This document shows, in pieces, positions 24,370-32,296 of a DNA stretch of 52,282 nt. Below the pieces are notes generated by a model. It searched no databases. It had not been told where the DNA came from and was given only the letters and a program-made list of their open reading frames with translations. The stretch comes from CAIUKV01 sp041659105. Lineage in GTDB: Bacteria; Actinomycetota; Acidimicrobiia; IMCC26256; PALSA-555. The stretch lies in the NCBI GenBank assembly GCA_041659105.1, contig JBAZYX010000010.1, positions 1 to 52,282 of the forward strand, written 5' to 3'. Position 1 is the first letter of the stretch; each line of letters begins with the position of its first letter. The translations under genes and the position numbers were made by a program.

Positions 24370-24735
24370 GTGCAACTCGACGAGTTCGTCACTGCCCTCG
24401 ACACCCTGACCGCGGCCGATCTCCATCGGATCGCGGACGCGCTCGAGATGGAGTCGCTCGCCGACGAGGTCGACTGGTGGCGCGCCACCATCGCCATCGA
24501 CCGCGCCATCCGTCACGCGCGCTGCACGCGTCAGGCCGCCCGCGCCGCAGCGCAGGTGGTCGGGCTCGTGCAGGCGAGCGCGCTGCGGGCCGGGTACCAC
24601 CTGCCCGACGACGACGTCACCCGCGTCGCGCGCGCCGCGGCCGAGGTGGCCCGCGGGCTGGCCGCGGGGCCCAGCACCCAGCCCATCGTGCGGCTGCTGC
24701 TCGAGCCCTGGTCGACCGTCGTCGCCCCCGCGTAG
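24370..24735 (+). CDS. Small conserved-looking protein of unknown function
   Basis: The 121-residue frame from GTG 24370 reads VQLDEFVTALDTLTAADLHRI and looks genuine: balanced composition, helical, with a repeated Ala-rich pattern (IDRAIRHARCTRQAARAAAQ) and a C-terminal VARAAAEVARGL. No known family is recognised. The start is uncertain, since GTG 24346 would add eight residues and neither has a clear SD. It lies 65 bases after ppx on the same strand and may be its last operon member. A palindrome follows the stop. Confidence 0.55.
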   Translation: MQLDEFVTALDTLTAADLHRIADALEMESLADEVDWWRATIAIDRAIRHARCTRQAARAAAQVVGLVQASALRAGYHLPDDDVTRVARAAAEVARGLAAGPSTQPIVRLLLEPWSTVVAPA

Positions 24736-24772
24736 CCCAACCCGCGCGGCACCCCCGCCGCCGAGCCGCCTC

Positions 24773-24815
24773 TTGGCGTCACTGATGCCGCTGTCGGCGG
24801 CATCAGTGACGCCAA
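24773..24815 (+). repeat. Long palindrome, family member 2 (19-bp stem)
   Basis: Bases 24773-24791 pair with 24797-24815 around a five-base loop. The sequence is the same as the palindrome at 13479 apart from two changed bases in each arm (CG to GA on the left, the complementary change on the right), plus differences at the loop and ends. It lies between the small unknown gene and the aminotransferase promoter. Confidence 0.8.
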
Positions 24816-24842
24816 AACGGGAAGGGTGGTCGGATGCGTCCC

Positions 24843-24848
24843 TAGGAT
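24843..24848 (+). promoter_or_regulatory. -10 box (TAGGAT) of leaderless aminotransferase promoter
   Basis: TAGGAT lies 7 bases before GTG 24856 and overlaps the ATG at 24847, so the GTG is the likely start. Confidence 0.45.
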
Positions 24849-24855
24849 GCCGGGC

Positions 24856-25950
24856 GTGACGACGACCGACCGACTGCTGATGGGGCCCGGCCCCTCCAAC
24901 CCCTACCCCGAGGCGATGGCCGGGCTCGCCCGCCCGGTCCTCGGGCACATGGACCCCGAGTTCATCGCCGTCCTCGACGAGACGATGGACCGGCTGCGCA
25001 CGGTGTTCCGCACGGAGAACGCGCTCACGCTGCCGATCAGCGGCACCGGCTCCGCGGGCATGGAGGCGTGCTTCGTCAACCTGCTCGAGCCGGGCGACAC
25101 TGCGATCGTGGGTGCGAACGGCGTGTTCGGCGACCGCATGTGCGAGGTCGCGCGCCGCTGCGGCGCCGAGGTGGTGCGCATCGAGGAGGAGTGGGGCCGC
25201 GCGCTCGACCCCGAGCGCCTGCTCGAGGCCCAGCGGGCCAACCCGCACGCCCGCGTCCTCGCCGTGGTGCACGCAGAGACGAGCACCGGCGTGGAGAACG
25301 ACGTCGCGCCGCTGCGCGCGCTGCAGGACACCGGCACCCTCTTCCTCCTCGACACCGTCACCTCGCTCGCGGGCATCCCGGTCGAGATCGACGCCTGGGG
25401 GGTCGACGCCGTCTACTCCGGAACGCAGAAGTGCCTCGGTGTGCCGCCCGGCCTGTCGCCGGTGAGCTTCTCGACCCGTGCCGTGGAGCGGCTCCAGACC
25501 CGGTCGGCGCCTGCGCAGTCGTGGTACCTCGACCTCGCGCTCATCGCGAGCTACGTCGCCGGGTCCGCCCGGGTGTACCACCACACCGCGCCGGTCTCGA
25601 TGGTGTTCTCGCTGCACGCCGCGCTCGGCGCGATCCTCGACGAGGGCCTCGAGGCGGTGTGGGCGCGGCATCGCGCGGCCGGCGCGCACCTGCACGCCGC
25701 GCTGCCCGAGCTCGGCTTCTCGCTCCTCGCCCAGGAGGGCCACCGCCTCCCCGAGCTCACCACCGCGTGGCTCCCCGAGGGTGCGGACGACGCGTCGCTG
25801 CGCAAGGCGCTCCTCGGCGACTACGGCATCGAGGTGGGCGGCGGGCTCGGTCAGTTCGCGGGCAAGGCCTGGCGGATCGGCCTCATGGGCCACACCGCGC
25901 GCGAGCGCTCGGTGGTCACGCTGCTCGGCGCATTGCGCGAGCTGCTCTGA
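24856..25950 (+). CDS. Class V aminotransferase (alanine-glyoxylate / serine-glyoxylate type)
   Basis: This PLP enzyme of about 364 residues matches the alanine-glyoxylate and serine-glyoxylate aminotransferases. It has LLMGPGPSNPYPEAM at the start, the ISGTGSAGMEA phosphate-binding turn, VVHAETSTGVEND, LLDTVTSLAGIPVEID (PLP-pyridine Asp) and the Schiff-base Lys in YSGTQKCLGVPPG. The C-terminal GGLGQFAGKAWRIGLMGH (Arg binding the substrate carboxylate) is typical. The preferred acceptor cannot be told from sequence. Start at GTG 24856 is set by the -10 box. The convergent orn gene ends two bases after its stop. Confidence 0.92.
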   Translation: MTTTDRLLMGPGPSNPYPEAMAGLARPVLGHMDPEFIAVLDETMDRLRTVFRTENALTLPISGTGSAGMEACFVNLLEPGDTAIVGANGVFGDRMCEVARRCGAEVVRIEEEWGRALDPERLLEAQRANPHARVLAVVHAETSTGVENDVAPLRALQDTGTLFLLDTVTSLAGIPVEIDAWGVDAVYSGTQKCLGVPPGLSPVSFSTRAVERLQTRSAPAQSWYLDLALIASYVAGSARVYHHTAPVSMVFSLHAALGAILDEGLEAVWARHRAAGAHLHAALPELGFSLLAQEGHRLPELTTAWLPEGADDASLRKALLGDYGIEVGGGLGQFAGKAWRIGLMGHTARERSVVTLLGALRELL

Positions 25951-25951
25951 C

Positions 25952-26584
25952 CTACGCCTCGGCGACCGGCGGCTCGGGCGGCACCATCGGCACGGGCGGC
26001 ACCGCGTCGGTCGGCGCCAGCGCGAGGAAGGTCTCGCGGTAGTACGCGAGCTCGGCGATCGAGTCGCGCACGTCGAGCAGCGCGCGGTGCGTCTCCTGCT
26101 TGCCCGGCCGGCCCTTGTACGCGGCAGGCGCCCAGCGCCGGCACAGCTCCTTGAGCGTCGACACGTCGATGCTGCGGTAGTGCAGGTACTCCTCGAGCTC
26201 GGGGAGCTGCGCGTCGAGGAAGCGGCGGTCGACCCCGATGGAGTTGCCGCACAGCGGTGAGCTCTGGGGCTCGGGGACGTGTTGGCGCACGTACGCGAGC
26301 GCCTGCGCGCCGGCGTCCGCGAGCGACACTGTGCTCGCCTCGATCTGGGGGAGCAGGCCCGAGCGCGTGTGCATCGCGGTGACGAAGTCGTCCATCTCCG
26401 CCAGCGCCTCCGGCGGCTGGTGCACCACGAGGTCGATGCCGTCGTCGAGCGGGTCGAGCGCCGAGTCGGTGACGAGCACCGCGATCTCGACGATGACGTG
26501 GCGACGAACGTCGAGCCCGGTCATCTCGAGGTCGAGCCACACGAGCCGGTCGACGTCCATGCCGTTCCCCGCGTTTCCTGACAT
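25952..26584 (-). CDS. orn: Oligoribonuclease
   Basis: Orn degrades the short RNA oligonucleotides left by other RNases and also pGpG. The 210-residue product is a DEDDh exonuclease: LVWLDLEMTGLD (Exo I, catalytic D and E), CGNSIGVDRRFLDAQLPEL (Exo II), YLHYRSIDVSTLKEL and the ETHRALLDVRDSIAELAYYRE block (Exo III, His and Asp). A Pro-rich tail of about 25 residues follows the core. ATG 26584 is chosen from a TACGGT box 7 bases upstream; ATG 26560 begins at MDVDRLVW and is the alternative. Confidence 0.95.
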   Translation of the reverse strand: MSGNAGNGMDVDRLVWLDLEMTGLDVRRHVIVEIAVLVTDSALDPLDDGIDLVVHQPPEALAEMDDFVTAMHTRSGLLPQIEASTVSLADAGAQALAYVRQHVPEPQSSPLCGNSIGVDRRFLDAQLPELEEYLHYRSIDVSTLKELCRRWAPAAYKGRPGKQETHRALLDVRDSIAELAYYRETFLALAPTDAVPPVPMVPPEPPVAEA

Positions 26585-26591
26585 GCGTGTC

Positions 26592-26641
26592 ACCGTAGAC
26601 GGCGCCGACTTGTGCGTTCCGACGGTGTGATGCATTACGGT
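26592..26641. promoter_or_regulatory. Divergent leaderless promoters for orn and the acetyltransferase
   Basis: Both boxes read TACGGT. On the minus strand 26597-26592 lies 7 bases before orn ATG 26584. On the plus strand 26636-26641 lies 7 bases before GTG 26649. The 64-base gap therefore holds two back-to-back promoters of the same design. Confidence 0.55.
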
Positions 26642-26648
26642 CCCGCCC

Positions 26649-27284
26649 GTGCGGCGCGGCACTTCACTCACCGGTCCTCGCGTGGAGCTGCGGGCCTTGC
26701 GCGCCGACGACTGGGACGAGTGGAGCGCGGTGCGCACCAACAGCCGCGAGTGGCTCGAGGCGTGGGAGCCGCTGCCCGAGCCGGGGAGCCCCGATCCGGT
26801 GGCCGACCGCGAGGCGTTCCGGGCCCGGTGCGGCGCGTGGGAGCGCCAGCGCGCGTTCGACACCGCGTACGGGTTCGGCATCTTCCTGCGCCGGGGCGCG
26901 TTCGTCGGCGAGGTCAGCCTGGGCAGCGTGCAGCGCGGGCCGTTCCAGTCCGCGTTCGTCGGCTACTGGGTCGACCGGGACCACGCGGGCAACGGGTACG
27001 TGCCCGAGGCCGTGGTGCTCACCCTGCGCTTCGCGTTCGAGGAGCTCGGCCTGCACCGGGTCGAAGCGGTGATCGTGCCCCGCAACGACCGCAGTCGGAA
27101 TGTCGCGAGCAAGCTCCAGCTCCGAGAGGAGGGCGTGTCCGAGCGCTTCCTCCAGATCCGGGGCGTGTGGGAGGACCACGTGCGCTACGCGATCACCCGT
27201 GAGGAGTGGCTCGCGCGCCGCGAGGAGTACGAGCGGGTGTTCCTCGGGCGCCGGCGGGTCAGGGCCGCCGAACGCGCTCGTTGA
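26649..27284 (+). CDS. GNAT-family N-acetyltransferase (RimJ/RimL-like)
   Basis: The 211-residue product resembles RimJ-type acetyltransferases acting on protein N-termini or small amines. It has LTGPRVELRALRADDWDEWSAVR at the start, GEVSLGSVQRGPFQSAFVGYWVDRDHAGNGYVPEAV (acetyl-CoA-binding motif A of the type R/QxxGxG/A, here DHAGNGY) and LHRVEAVIVPRNDRSRNVASKLQL. The last block, in which Asn and Ser contact CoA, is conserved in RimJ. The leaderless promoter supports GTG 26649. It converges with the enoyl-CoA hydratase gene and their 3' ends overlap by 26 bases. Confidence 0.88.
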   Translation: MRRGTSLTGPRVELRALRADDWDEWSAVRTNSREWLEAWEPLPEPGSPDPVADREAFRARCGAWERQRAFDTAYGFGIFLRRGAFVGEVSLGSVQRGPFQSAFVGYWVDRDHAGNGYVPEAVVLTLRFAFEELGLHRVEAVIVPRNDRSRNVASKLQLREEGVSERFLQIRGVWEDHVRYAITREEWLARREEYERVFLGRRRVRAAERAR

Positions 27285-28005
27285 GGTAGCCCTGCGCGAA
27301 CGACCACGCCTGCCGGTCGAGCTCGGTGAGGACGGCGGTCTCGAAGTCGGGTTGCCACGGCGCGTCCTGCACGGTGGCCTTCACCTTGGCCATGAGGTCG
27401 CGCGGCACGCTCGCGGCGCGTGCCGCGATCGCCACCGCGGCATCGACGAGCTCGTCGTCGGACACGCACTTCCACGCGAGGCCGAGCTCCACCGCGCGCT
27501 CGCCGTCGACCCGCTCGCCGAACAGGGCCATCGCCGCGGTGGTCTGCGGGCCGGCGAGCCGGTCGAGCATCCACACGTGCCCGCCGCCGGGGTGGAGCCC
27601 GATCTGGGCGAACCGCGTGTCGAAGCGCGCCGCGGGCGTGGTGATCCGGAGGTCGCACACCAGGGCGAGGTTCATCCCCGCGCCCACGGCGGGGCCGTTC
27701 ACCGCCGCGATCGTGGGCAACGGCGAGTCGCGGAACGCGAGGAAGCCGTTGTAGATCTCGCGCACCTCGGTGGGGTCGCCGCCCTCGGCCGCGGTGAGCG
27801 CGACGAGGTTGCCGAGGTCGGCACCGGAGCAGAAGACGGTGCCCGCGCCGGTGACCACGATCGCGCCGACCGACGCGTCGTCGTTCAGCCGCACGACGGT
27901 GGCGACGATGTCGTCGACCATCCCCGGGCTGAGCGCGTTGCGGCGCTCGGGGTCATCGAGCGTGAGGACGGCGACGGCGTCGCGCTGTTCGACGTGCAGG
28001 GGCAT
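27259..28005 (-). CDS. Enoyl-CoA hydratase/isomerase (crotonase family)
   Basis: The 248-residue product is a crotonase-fold enzyme. It has VAVLTLDDPERRNALSPGMV, the CoA-binding oxyanion segment FCSGADLGNL, AAVNGPAVGAGMNLALVCDLRI (second oxyanion Gly) and FAQIGLHPGGGHVWMLDRL. At the usual position of the second catalytic Glu the sequence reads GLHPGGG, so classic two-Glu hydratase chemistry is uncertain. It may be an isomerase or another crotonase activity. The gene is outside the catabolic island and precedes nothing on its strand. The upstream MATE gene ends 43 bases away. Confidence 0.85.
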   Translation of the reverse strand: MPLHVEQRDAVAVLTLDDPERRNALSPGMVDDIVATVVRLNDDASVGAIVVTGAGTVFCSGADLGNLVALTAAEGGDPTEVREIYNGFLAFRDSPLPTIAAVNGPAVGAGMNLALVCDLRITTPAARFDTRFAQIGLHPGGGHVWMLDRLAGPQTTAAMALFGERVDGERAVELGLAWKCVSDDELVDAAVAIAARAASVPRDLMAKVKATVQDAPWQPDFETAVLTELDRQAWSFAQGYLNERVRRP

Positions 28006-28047
28006 GGGGGGCTCCTCGTGCAGGCGGTGCGTCCGGCGGGGGTGACG

Positions 28048-29382
28048 CTACGCCCCGACGCGCTGCCAGCGGGGACCGACGAAGCGCCCGACCATCCCCA
28101 CGGCCCGGGCCACCAGCCAGGCCGCGATCGCGCCCCACAGGGCGAGCAGCCCGCCGCCCGAGAGCGCGACGACCGCGGCGATGGGGGCGAACACGCCGAA
28201 CGACGCCGCCACCATCGCGAGAGCGAGGTAGCGCTGGTCCCCCGCGCCGATGAGCACGCCGTCGAGCACGAAGACCACCGCGGCGAGCGGCTGGAGCACG
28301 GCGACGATCAGGAGCACCTGCGCGGCGAGGTCCACCACCGCGGGGTCGTCGGTGAAGAGGTCGGGGAACCACGGCGCGGTGACGGCGACGACCAGACCGA
28401 CCGCGATGCCGGCCACGATGCCGAGCTCGATCATGCGGACGCTGGCGGCGCGGGCCGCCTCGGGTTCTCGGGCGCCGAGGTAACGGCCAACCAGGGCCTG
28501 GGCCGCGATCGCGATCGCGTCGAGGGCGAGCGCGAGCAGCAGGTTCACCTGGAACGCGATCTGGTGCGCGGCCACCGCGACGTCGTCGATGCGGGCGGCG
28601 AGCGCGGTGACGGTGAGCGACACCGCGAGCAGCGAGCCCGTGCGGATGATCAACGGTCCGCCGATCACCGCGACCGACTTCACCCCTGCGGGGTCGGGCG
28701 TGAGTCGCGCCCCGGCCTCGCGCGCGAAGCTGCGCACGATCAGCACATACGCGAGCGCGGCGCAGCCTTGCGCGATCACCGTCCCCCAGGCCGAGCCCGC
28801 GATGCCCGTGTGGAGCCCGTAGACGAGCAGCACCTCGAGCGCGAGGTTCACCACGTTGGCGCCGACCGCGATCACGAGCGTCGTGCGTGTGTCCTGCATG
28901 CCCCGCAGGAAGCCGGCCCCGGCGAGGGAGAGCAGGTAGAAGGGCGCGCCGATCGCGCTGATCCGCAGGTAGGTGATCGCGAACGGGCGGGCCCCGGCCG
29001 ACGCGCCCATCGCGTCGATCACCAACGGCGCTGCGAGCAGGCCGAGGATCGCGAGCACGAGCCCGAGGCCGATGGCGAGCCAGCCCGCGTCGACCCCGAT
29101 CGACGTCGCCTCGACCCGCCGTCCGGCGCCGAGCCGGCGGGCCACCGCGCCGGTGGTGGAGTAGGCGAGGAAGTTGAAGATGGCGAACGCGGCCGTCAAC
29201 ACGATCCCGGCCACCGCGAGACCCGCGAGCTGGCGGGTGCCGAGGTGGCCGACGATGGCGGTGTCGGCGAGCACGTAGAGCGGCTCGGCGATGAGCGCCC
29301 CGAGCGCGGGGACGGCCAGCCGGACGATCTCCCGGTCGTACGGGCTGCGCAGGCGGAGTCGAGGCGTGGAGGGGCCGGCCAC
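28048..29382 (-). CDS. MATE-family efflux transporter (DinF-like)
   Basis: The 444-residue product has twelve hydrophobic segments in two similar halves, as in MATE cation-coupled drug exporters. The start IVRLAVPALGALIAEPLYVLADTAIVGHLGT is the hallmark of the DinF branch, and the AHQIAFQVNLLLAL segment of helix 8 is also conserved. It probably exports organic cations with H+ or Na+. GTG 29382 is chosen because a TACGGT box lies 6 bases upstream, and this start lies close to the first helix. A longer frame reaches 29451. Confidence 0.92.
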   Translation of the reverse strand: MAGPSTPRLRLRSPYDREIVRLAVPALGALIAEPLYVLADTAIVGHLGTRQLAGLAVAGIVLTAAFAIFNFLAYSTTGAVARRLGAGRRVEATSIGVDAGWLAIGLGLVLAILGLLAAPLVIDAMGASAGARPFAITYLRISAIGAPFYLLSLAGAGFLRGMQDTRTTLVIAVGANVVNLALEVLLVYGLHTGIAGSAWGTVIAQGCAALAYVLIVRSFAREAGARLTPDPAGVKSVAVIGGPLIIRTGSLLAVSLTVTALAARIDDVAVAAHQIAFQVNLLLALALDAIAIAAQALVGRYLGAREPEAARAASVRMIELGIVAGIAVGLVVAVTAPWFPDLFTDDPAVVDLAAQVLLIVAVLQPLAAVVFVLDGVLIGAGDQRYLALAMVAASFGVFAPIAAVVALSGGGLLALWGAIAAWLVARAVGMVGRFVGPRWQRVGA

Positions 29383-29388
29383 CCGCGG

Positions 29389-29394
29389 ACCGTA
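29389..29394 (-). promoter_or_regulatory. -10 box (TACGGT on the minus strand) of leaderless MATE promoter
   Basis: TACGGT on the minus strand lies 6 bases before GTG 29382. Confidence 0.5.
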
Positions 29395-29466
29395 TCTGAC
29401 GGGACCTCGTGCCGACCCGGGATGAGTGTCACACCGGGACGCGACACTCACTGCGTGGGTGGAGCC

Positions 29467-29853
29467 ATGAGTGGAGCAATCGGAGATCGAATCGGAGGAG
29501 TGGAGGGGTTCGCAGCCGCGGCGCGGGCGTTGGCCGATGCGACGCGCGCCGCCGGCCTCGCCGTTCCCGCCTTCCGCTCGCCGCCCCGCATCCCCGGGGC
29601 CCCCCGCACGCTGCGGCGGTATCCCGGCGGCACGGTCATCGCGGTGCGGCTGCGCGACCGTCCGTTCGAGGCCGTGCTCGCCGACATGGTCGAGGGCGTG
29701 GTCGCGACCAACCGCCTCTCGGGTGAGCCCGCGCTCCGGGCCCGCACCTACCTGGCCGAAGCGGTGGCCGGCATCGGCGCCCGCACCGAGTCGCGCAGCG
29801 GCCTAGCCTCCGATCAGGCTCGGGTGGTGGAACGGCAGACACGGGCGGCTTAA
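29467..29853 (+). CDS. Small unknown protein whose 3' end overlaps tRNA-Leu
   Basis: The frame from ATG 29467 encodes 128 residues: an acidic-to-neutral helix (GVEGFAAAARALADATRAAGL), then PAFRSPPRIPGAPRTLRRYPGG and VIAVRLRDRPFEAVLADMVEGVV. It looks like a real protein with a central beta region, though no family is recognised. An SD-like GGTGGAG precedes the ATG. The last 12 codons lie inside tRNA-Leu, and the stop TAA is the tRNA's own anticodon (29851-29853). The tRNA promoter also lies within the gene. The true product may be shorter if insertion of foreign DNA at the tRNA changed the end. Confidence 0.55.
   Translation: MSGAIGDRIGGVEGFAAAARALADATRAAGLAVPAFRSPPRIPGAPRTLRRYPGGTVIAVRLRDRPFEAVLADMVEGVVATNRLSGEPALRARTYLAEAVAGIGARTESRSGLASDQARVVERQTRAA
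29804..29809 (+). promoter_or_regulatory. -10 box (TAGCCT) for tRNA-Leu
   Basis: TAGCCT lies 8 bases before the first base of tRNA-Leu, so the transcript would start at or next to the mature 5' end. Confidence 0.45.
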
Positions 29854-29902
29854 ACCCGCCTGCTCCTTCGGGAGCGTGAGGGTTCGACTCCCTCCCCGAG
29901 CA
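29818..29902 (+). tRNA. tRNA-Leu (anticodon TAA)
   Basis: The 85-base class II tRNA has acceptor strands GCTCGGG (29818-29824) and CCCGAGC (29895-29901), discriminator A29902 and a perfect anticodon stem GGCGG/CCGCC. The loop CTTAAAC carries anticodon TAA at 29851-29853. A long variable arm (GCTCC TTC GGGAGC) and a T-arm with GGTTCGACTCC follow. CCA is not encoded. It marks the left end of the proposed island. Confidence 0.95.
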
Positions 29903-29965
29903 CCTCGGCGCCCACGATCGGGAAGTTGGGAAGGCCTGCACGCCTCGGGCATGACGGGTTCTCGG

Positions 29966-29985
29966 CCCGAGAATATTGTTCTGGG
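29966..29985. promoter_or_regulatory. AT-centred imperfect palindrome, operator-like
   Basis: CCCGAGAA (29966-29973) and TTCTGGG (29979-29985) are near-complementary around TATTG, an unusually AT-rich patch in this DNA. It lies between tRNA-Leu and the 3' end of the GlcG-like gene. It could be a repressor site, a recombination-related site or a terminator for either neighbour. Nothing else is seen in 29903-30024. Confidence 0.3.
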
Positions 29986-30024
29986 AATGCGAAGCGTTCG
30001 ACCCCGGCGGTGCGTCGCGGCCGG

Positions 30025-30480
30025 TCAGCGCCGGCGTGTCGACCGGGCCGGTCCGGTGAGGATGCGCGGCAGGGCGTCGGCGCCGGCCTGCGCGATCTCG
30101 CCGTCGAGCTCCTTCGTGAGCCCGCTCACGGAGATCGCACCGAGCAGCCCACCGTCGGCGGCGTGGATCGGGACCGCCCCCTCGAAGCACGCGACTCCGG
30201 GGAGGGCCACGAGGCCGGTCATCCCCCCTTCGATCAGCTGGGTCTCGAGGTGCTTCGACGGCTGGTCGAAGCGCACGGCGGTCTGGGCCTTGAGGAGCGC
30301 CACGTCGATGGTCCCCCACGCGACGCCGTCGCCGCGTTCGAGGTAGAGCAGGTGACCACCCGGATCGACGATCAGGACGATGAGGTGGTGGTGACCCTTG
30401 CGACGCGCGTAGGCCTTGGCCGCGTCGGCGATCTTCTTGGCCGCGTCGATGGTCAGCACGCTGCGGGTCGGGAGTTCCAT
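30025..30480 (-). CDS. GlcG/HbpS-family protein (DUF336)
   Basis: The 151-residue product belongs to the GlcG/HbpS family: a helix with AAKKIADAAKAYARRKGHHHLIVLIVDPGGHLLYLERGDG, then SVSGLTKELDGEIAQAGADAL at the end. Members bind haem or act as small accessory proteins and are common next to degradation operons. The VSG-like turn near the C-terminus is the family's signature. GGAG lies 8 bases before the ATG at 30480, so this gene is led by an SD. It is the first gene inside the proposed island and is transcribed away from the catabolic operon. Confidence 0.85.
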   Translation of the reverse strand: MELPTRSVLTIDAAKKIADAAKAYARRKGHHHLIVLIVDPGGHLLYLERGDGVAWGTIDVALLKAQTAVRFDQPSKHLETQLIEGGMTGLVALPGVACFEGAVPIHAADGGLLGAISVSGLTKELDGEIAQAGADALPRILTGPARSTRRR

Positions 30481-30663
30481 GGGGTGTCTCCGGGCTCCGT
30501 GTCGTATCCGACGGCGGGGTCGTCCCGGGACCCGCGGGGCGGAGCCCCGGACCGCCGGGTGCGCGGCACCTTACGGCGCGACTTCTCGCGGCGCATCCCG
30601 TGCGGACGGCCGCCGTCGGCGCGCTGACGCCGAGGAGCCACGAGGAAGGGACGAGCGCCGCCG

Positions 30664-32220
30664 ATGGAGCAGCAGCCCGACTACGAGATCCTTGACCTCG
30701 GTCACGCGCCGACGGTCCCGGCGCTGCTCGCGGCCGCCGTGAGTCGCCACGGCGACACCGACTACGTGATCACCGCGTCCGACCGGCTCACGTACCGGCA
30801 GGCGGCCGACCGCTCGGCGCTGCTGGCCCGCCAGCTGCTCGCCGCCGGAGTGGGCAAGGGCACCCGGATCGGGATCGTGCTGCCGTCGGGGATCGACTTC
30901 GCCGTGGCCTTCCTGGCGGTCGCGCGGATCGGTGCGACGGCGATGCTGTTCAGCTCGACCTACCGTCCGGCCGAGCTGGCGCGCGGGTTGCGCATCGGCG
31001 ACGTCGACACCCTGATCGCGCCGCGGGTGCTTCTCGGTCGCGACTACGCCCCCGTCCTCGAGGCGGCGGTCGACGGGCTCGCCGGGCACGGTCCCGGGCC
31101 GCTGTGGCTCCCGGCGATGCCGTACCTGCGCTCGATCTGGCTCGTCGGCGGGAGCGATCGGGCCTGGGCGACGACGCTCGATCTCCGGGAGTCGTGGTTG
31201 CCCACCGTCGAGCCGGCACTGCTGGCCGCGGTCGAGGACGAGGTGGCGCCGGCGGACTGGCTTCTCTCGATCTGCACGTCGGGGAGCAGTGCCGATCCCA
31301 AGCTCGTGCTGCACACCCAGGGGGCGACCGTGCGCAAGACGCACCCGTCCACCGGGATCGGACTGCAGGCGGCGATCCCCGACCAGCGGGTGTTCGTCGC
31401 GATGCCGTTCTTCTGGGTCGGCGGACCGCTGTGCCTGCTCGGCTCGTTGCACACCGGCTCGCCGGTCGTGGCCCAGGAGCGCTTCGACGGGGACGAGGCG
31501 CTCGAGCTCATGGAGCGGGAGCGGGTGACGATCATTGCGGGTTGGCGGGCCCGGGTGGACGATCTGATCGCCGCGGCCGCGGCGAGCGGACGACGGCTGG
31601 CGCTCGACGATCCGCTGCCCTTCCTACGCTCGTCGAAGGGCGATCCCGTCAACGTGGGGATGACCGAGACGTGCGGACCGCACCACAACCCTCGGTTCTT
31701 CGAGTACCGGATCGTCGATCCCCAGACGGGATCGTCGATCCCCGACGGCGAGGTCGGTGAGTTCTTCATCCGAGGCCACGGGCTCACGGCGGGCATCTAC
31801 AAGCGCGAGCGCGAGGACACCTTCGACGTGGATGGCTGGTACCACACAGGCGACCGGGGATATCTCGAGAACGGACGAGTGTTCTTCCTCGGCCGGTACA
31901 GCGAGATGCTGAAGTCGGGCGGCGCCAACGTCGCGCCCGCGGAGGTCGAGCAGGTGCTGCTCGGATTTCCCGAGATCGAGGAGGCGTACGTGGTGGGTGT
32001 GCCGCATCACGATCTCGGTGACGAGGTCGTGGCGGTCATCGTCCCGGCCCCGAACGCGTTGATCGACGAAGAGGATCTGCGCGCGCGGGCACGCCAGGTG
32101 CTCTCCGCTTACAAGGTGCCGAGACGGTTCGTCGTCCTCACGCCCGACGATGTGCCCCGGTTCGCGACAGGGAAGGCCGACAAGCGGACGATCGCCGCCA
32201 ACGTTGCGGGGACCGCGTGA
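30664..32220 (+). CDS. Acyl-CoA synthetase (AMP-forming, ANL superfamily)
   Basis: The 518-residue product activates a carboxylic acid with ATP to an acyl-adenylate and then a CoA thioester. ANL motifs are ordered correctly: the P-loop ICTSGSSADPKLVLHT (usual TSGTTGxPK; the second T is S and the second G is A), MPFFWVGG, GMTETCGP, WYHTGDRGYLENGRVFFLGR (hinge) and the catalytic Lys in FATGKADKR. About 40 residues before GMTETCGP are shorter than in typical fatty acyl-CoA ligases (missing the long aGaapl block), so the acyl pocket is unusual. SD-like GAGGAAGG precedes ATG 30664. It heads the plus-strand operon reaching 40758. Confidence 0.9.
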   Translation: MEQQPDYEILDLGHAPTVPALLAAAVSRHGDTDYVITASDRLTYRQAADRSALLARQLLAAGVGKGTRIGIVLPSGIDFAVAFLAVARIGATAMLFSSTYRPAELARGLRIGDVDTLIAPRVLLGRDYAPVLEAAVDGLAGHGPGPLWLPAMPYLRSIWLVGGSDRAWATTLDLRESWLPTVEPALLAAVEDEVAPADWLLSICTSGSSADPKLVLHTQGATVRKTHPSTGIGLQAAIPDQRVFVAMPFFWVGGPLCLLGSLHTGSPVVAQERFDGDEALELMERERVTIIAGWRARVDDLIAAAAASGRRLALDDPLPFLRSSKGDPVNVGMTETCGPHHNPRFFEYRIVDPQTGSSIPDGEVGEFFIRGHGLTAGIYKREREDTFDVDGWYHTGDRGYLENGRVFFLGRYSEMLKSGGANVAPAEVEQVLLGFPEIEEAYVVGVPHHDLGDEVVAVIVPAPNALIDEEDLRARARQVLSAYKVPRRFVVLTPDDVPRFATGKADKRTIAANVAGTA

Positions 32221-32263
32221 AGCCGGCGCGCGTCGCCGGATGTCGTCGTCGACATCGCTGGTC

Positions 32264-32269
32264 TACGGT
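32264..32269 (+). promoter_or_regulatory. Possible internal promoter -10 (TACGGT) before the P450
   Basis: TACGGT lies in the 76-base gap after the synthetase gene. It would give a leader of about 20 bases containing the GAGGGGG ribosome site of the P450. Confidence 0.35.
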
Positions 32270-32296
32270 CCTGCACGAACAACGAGGGGGATGGTG

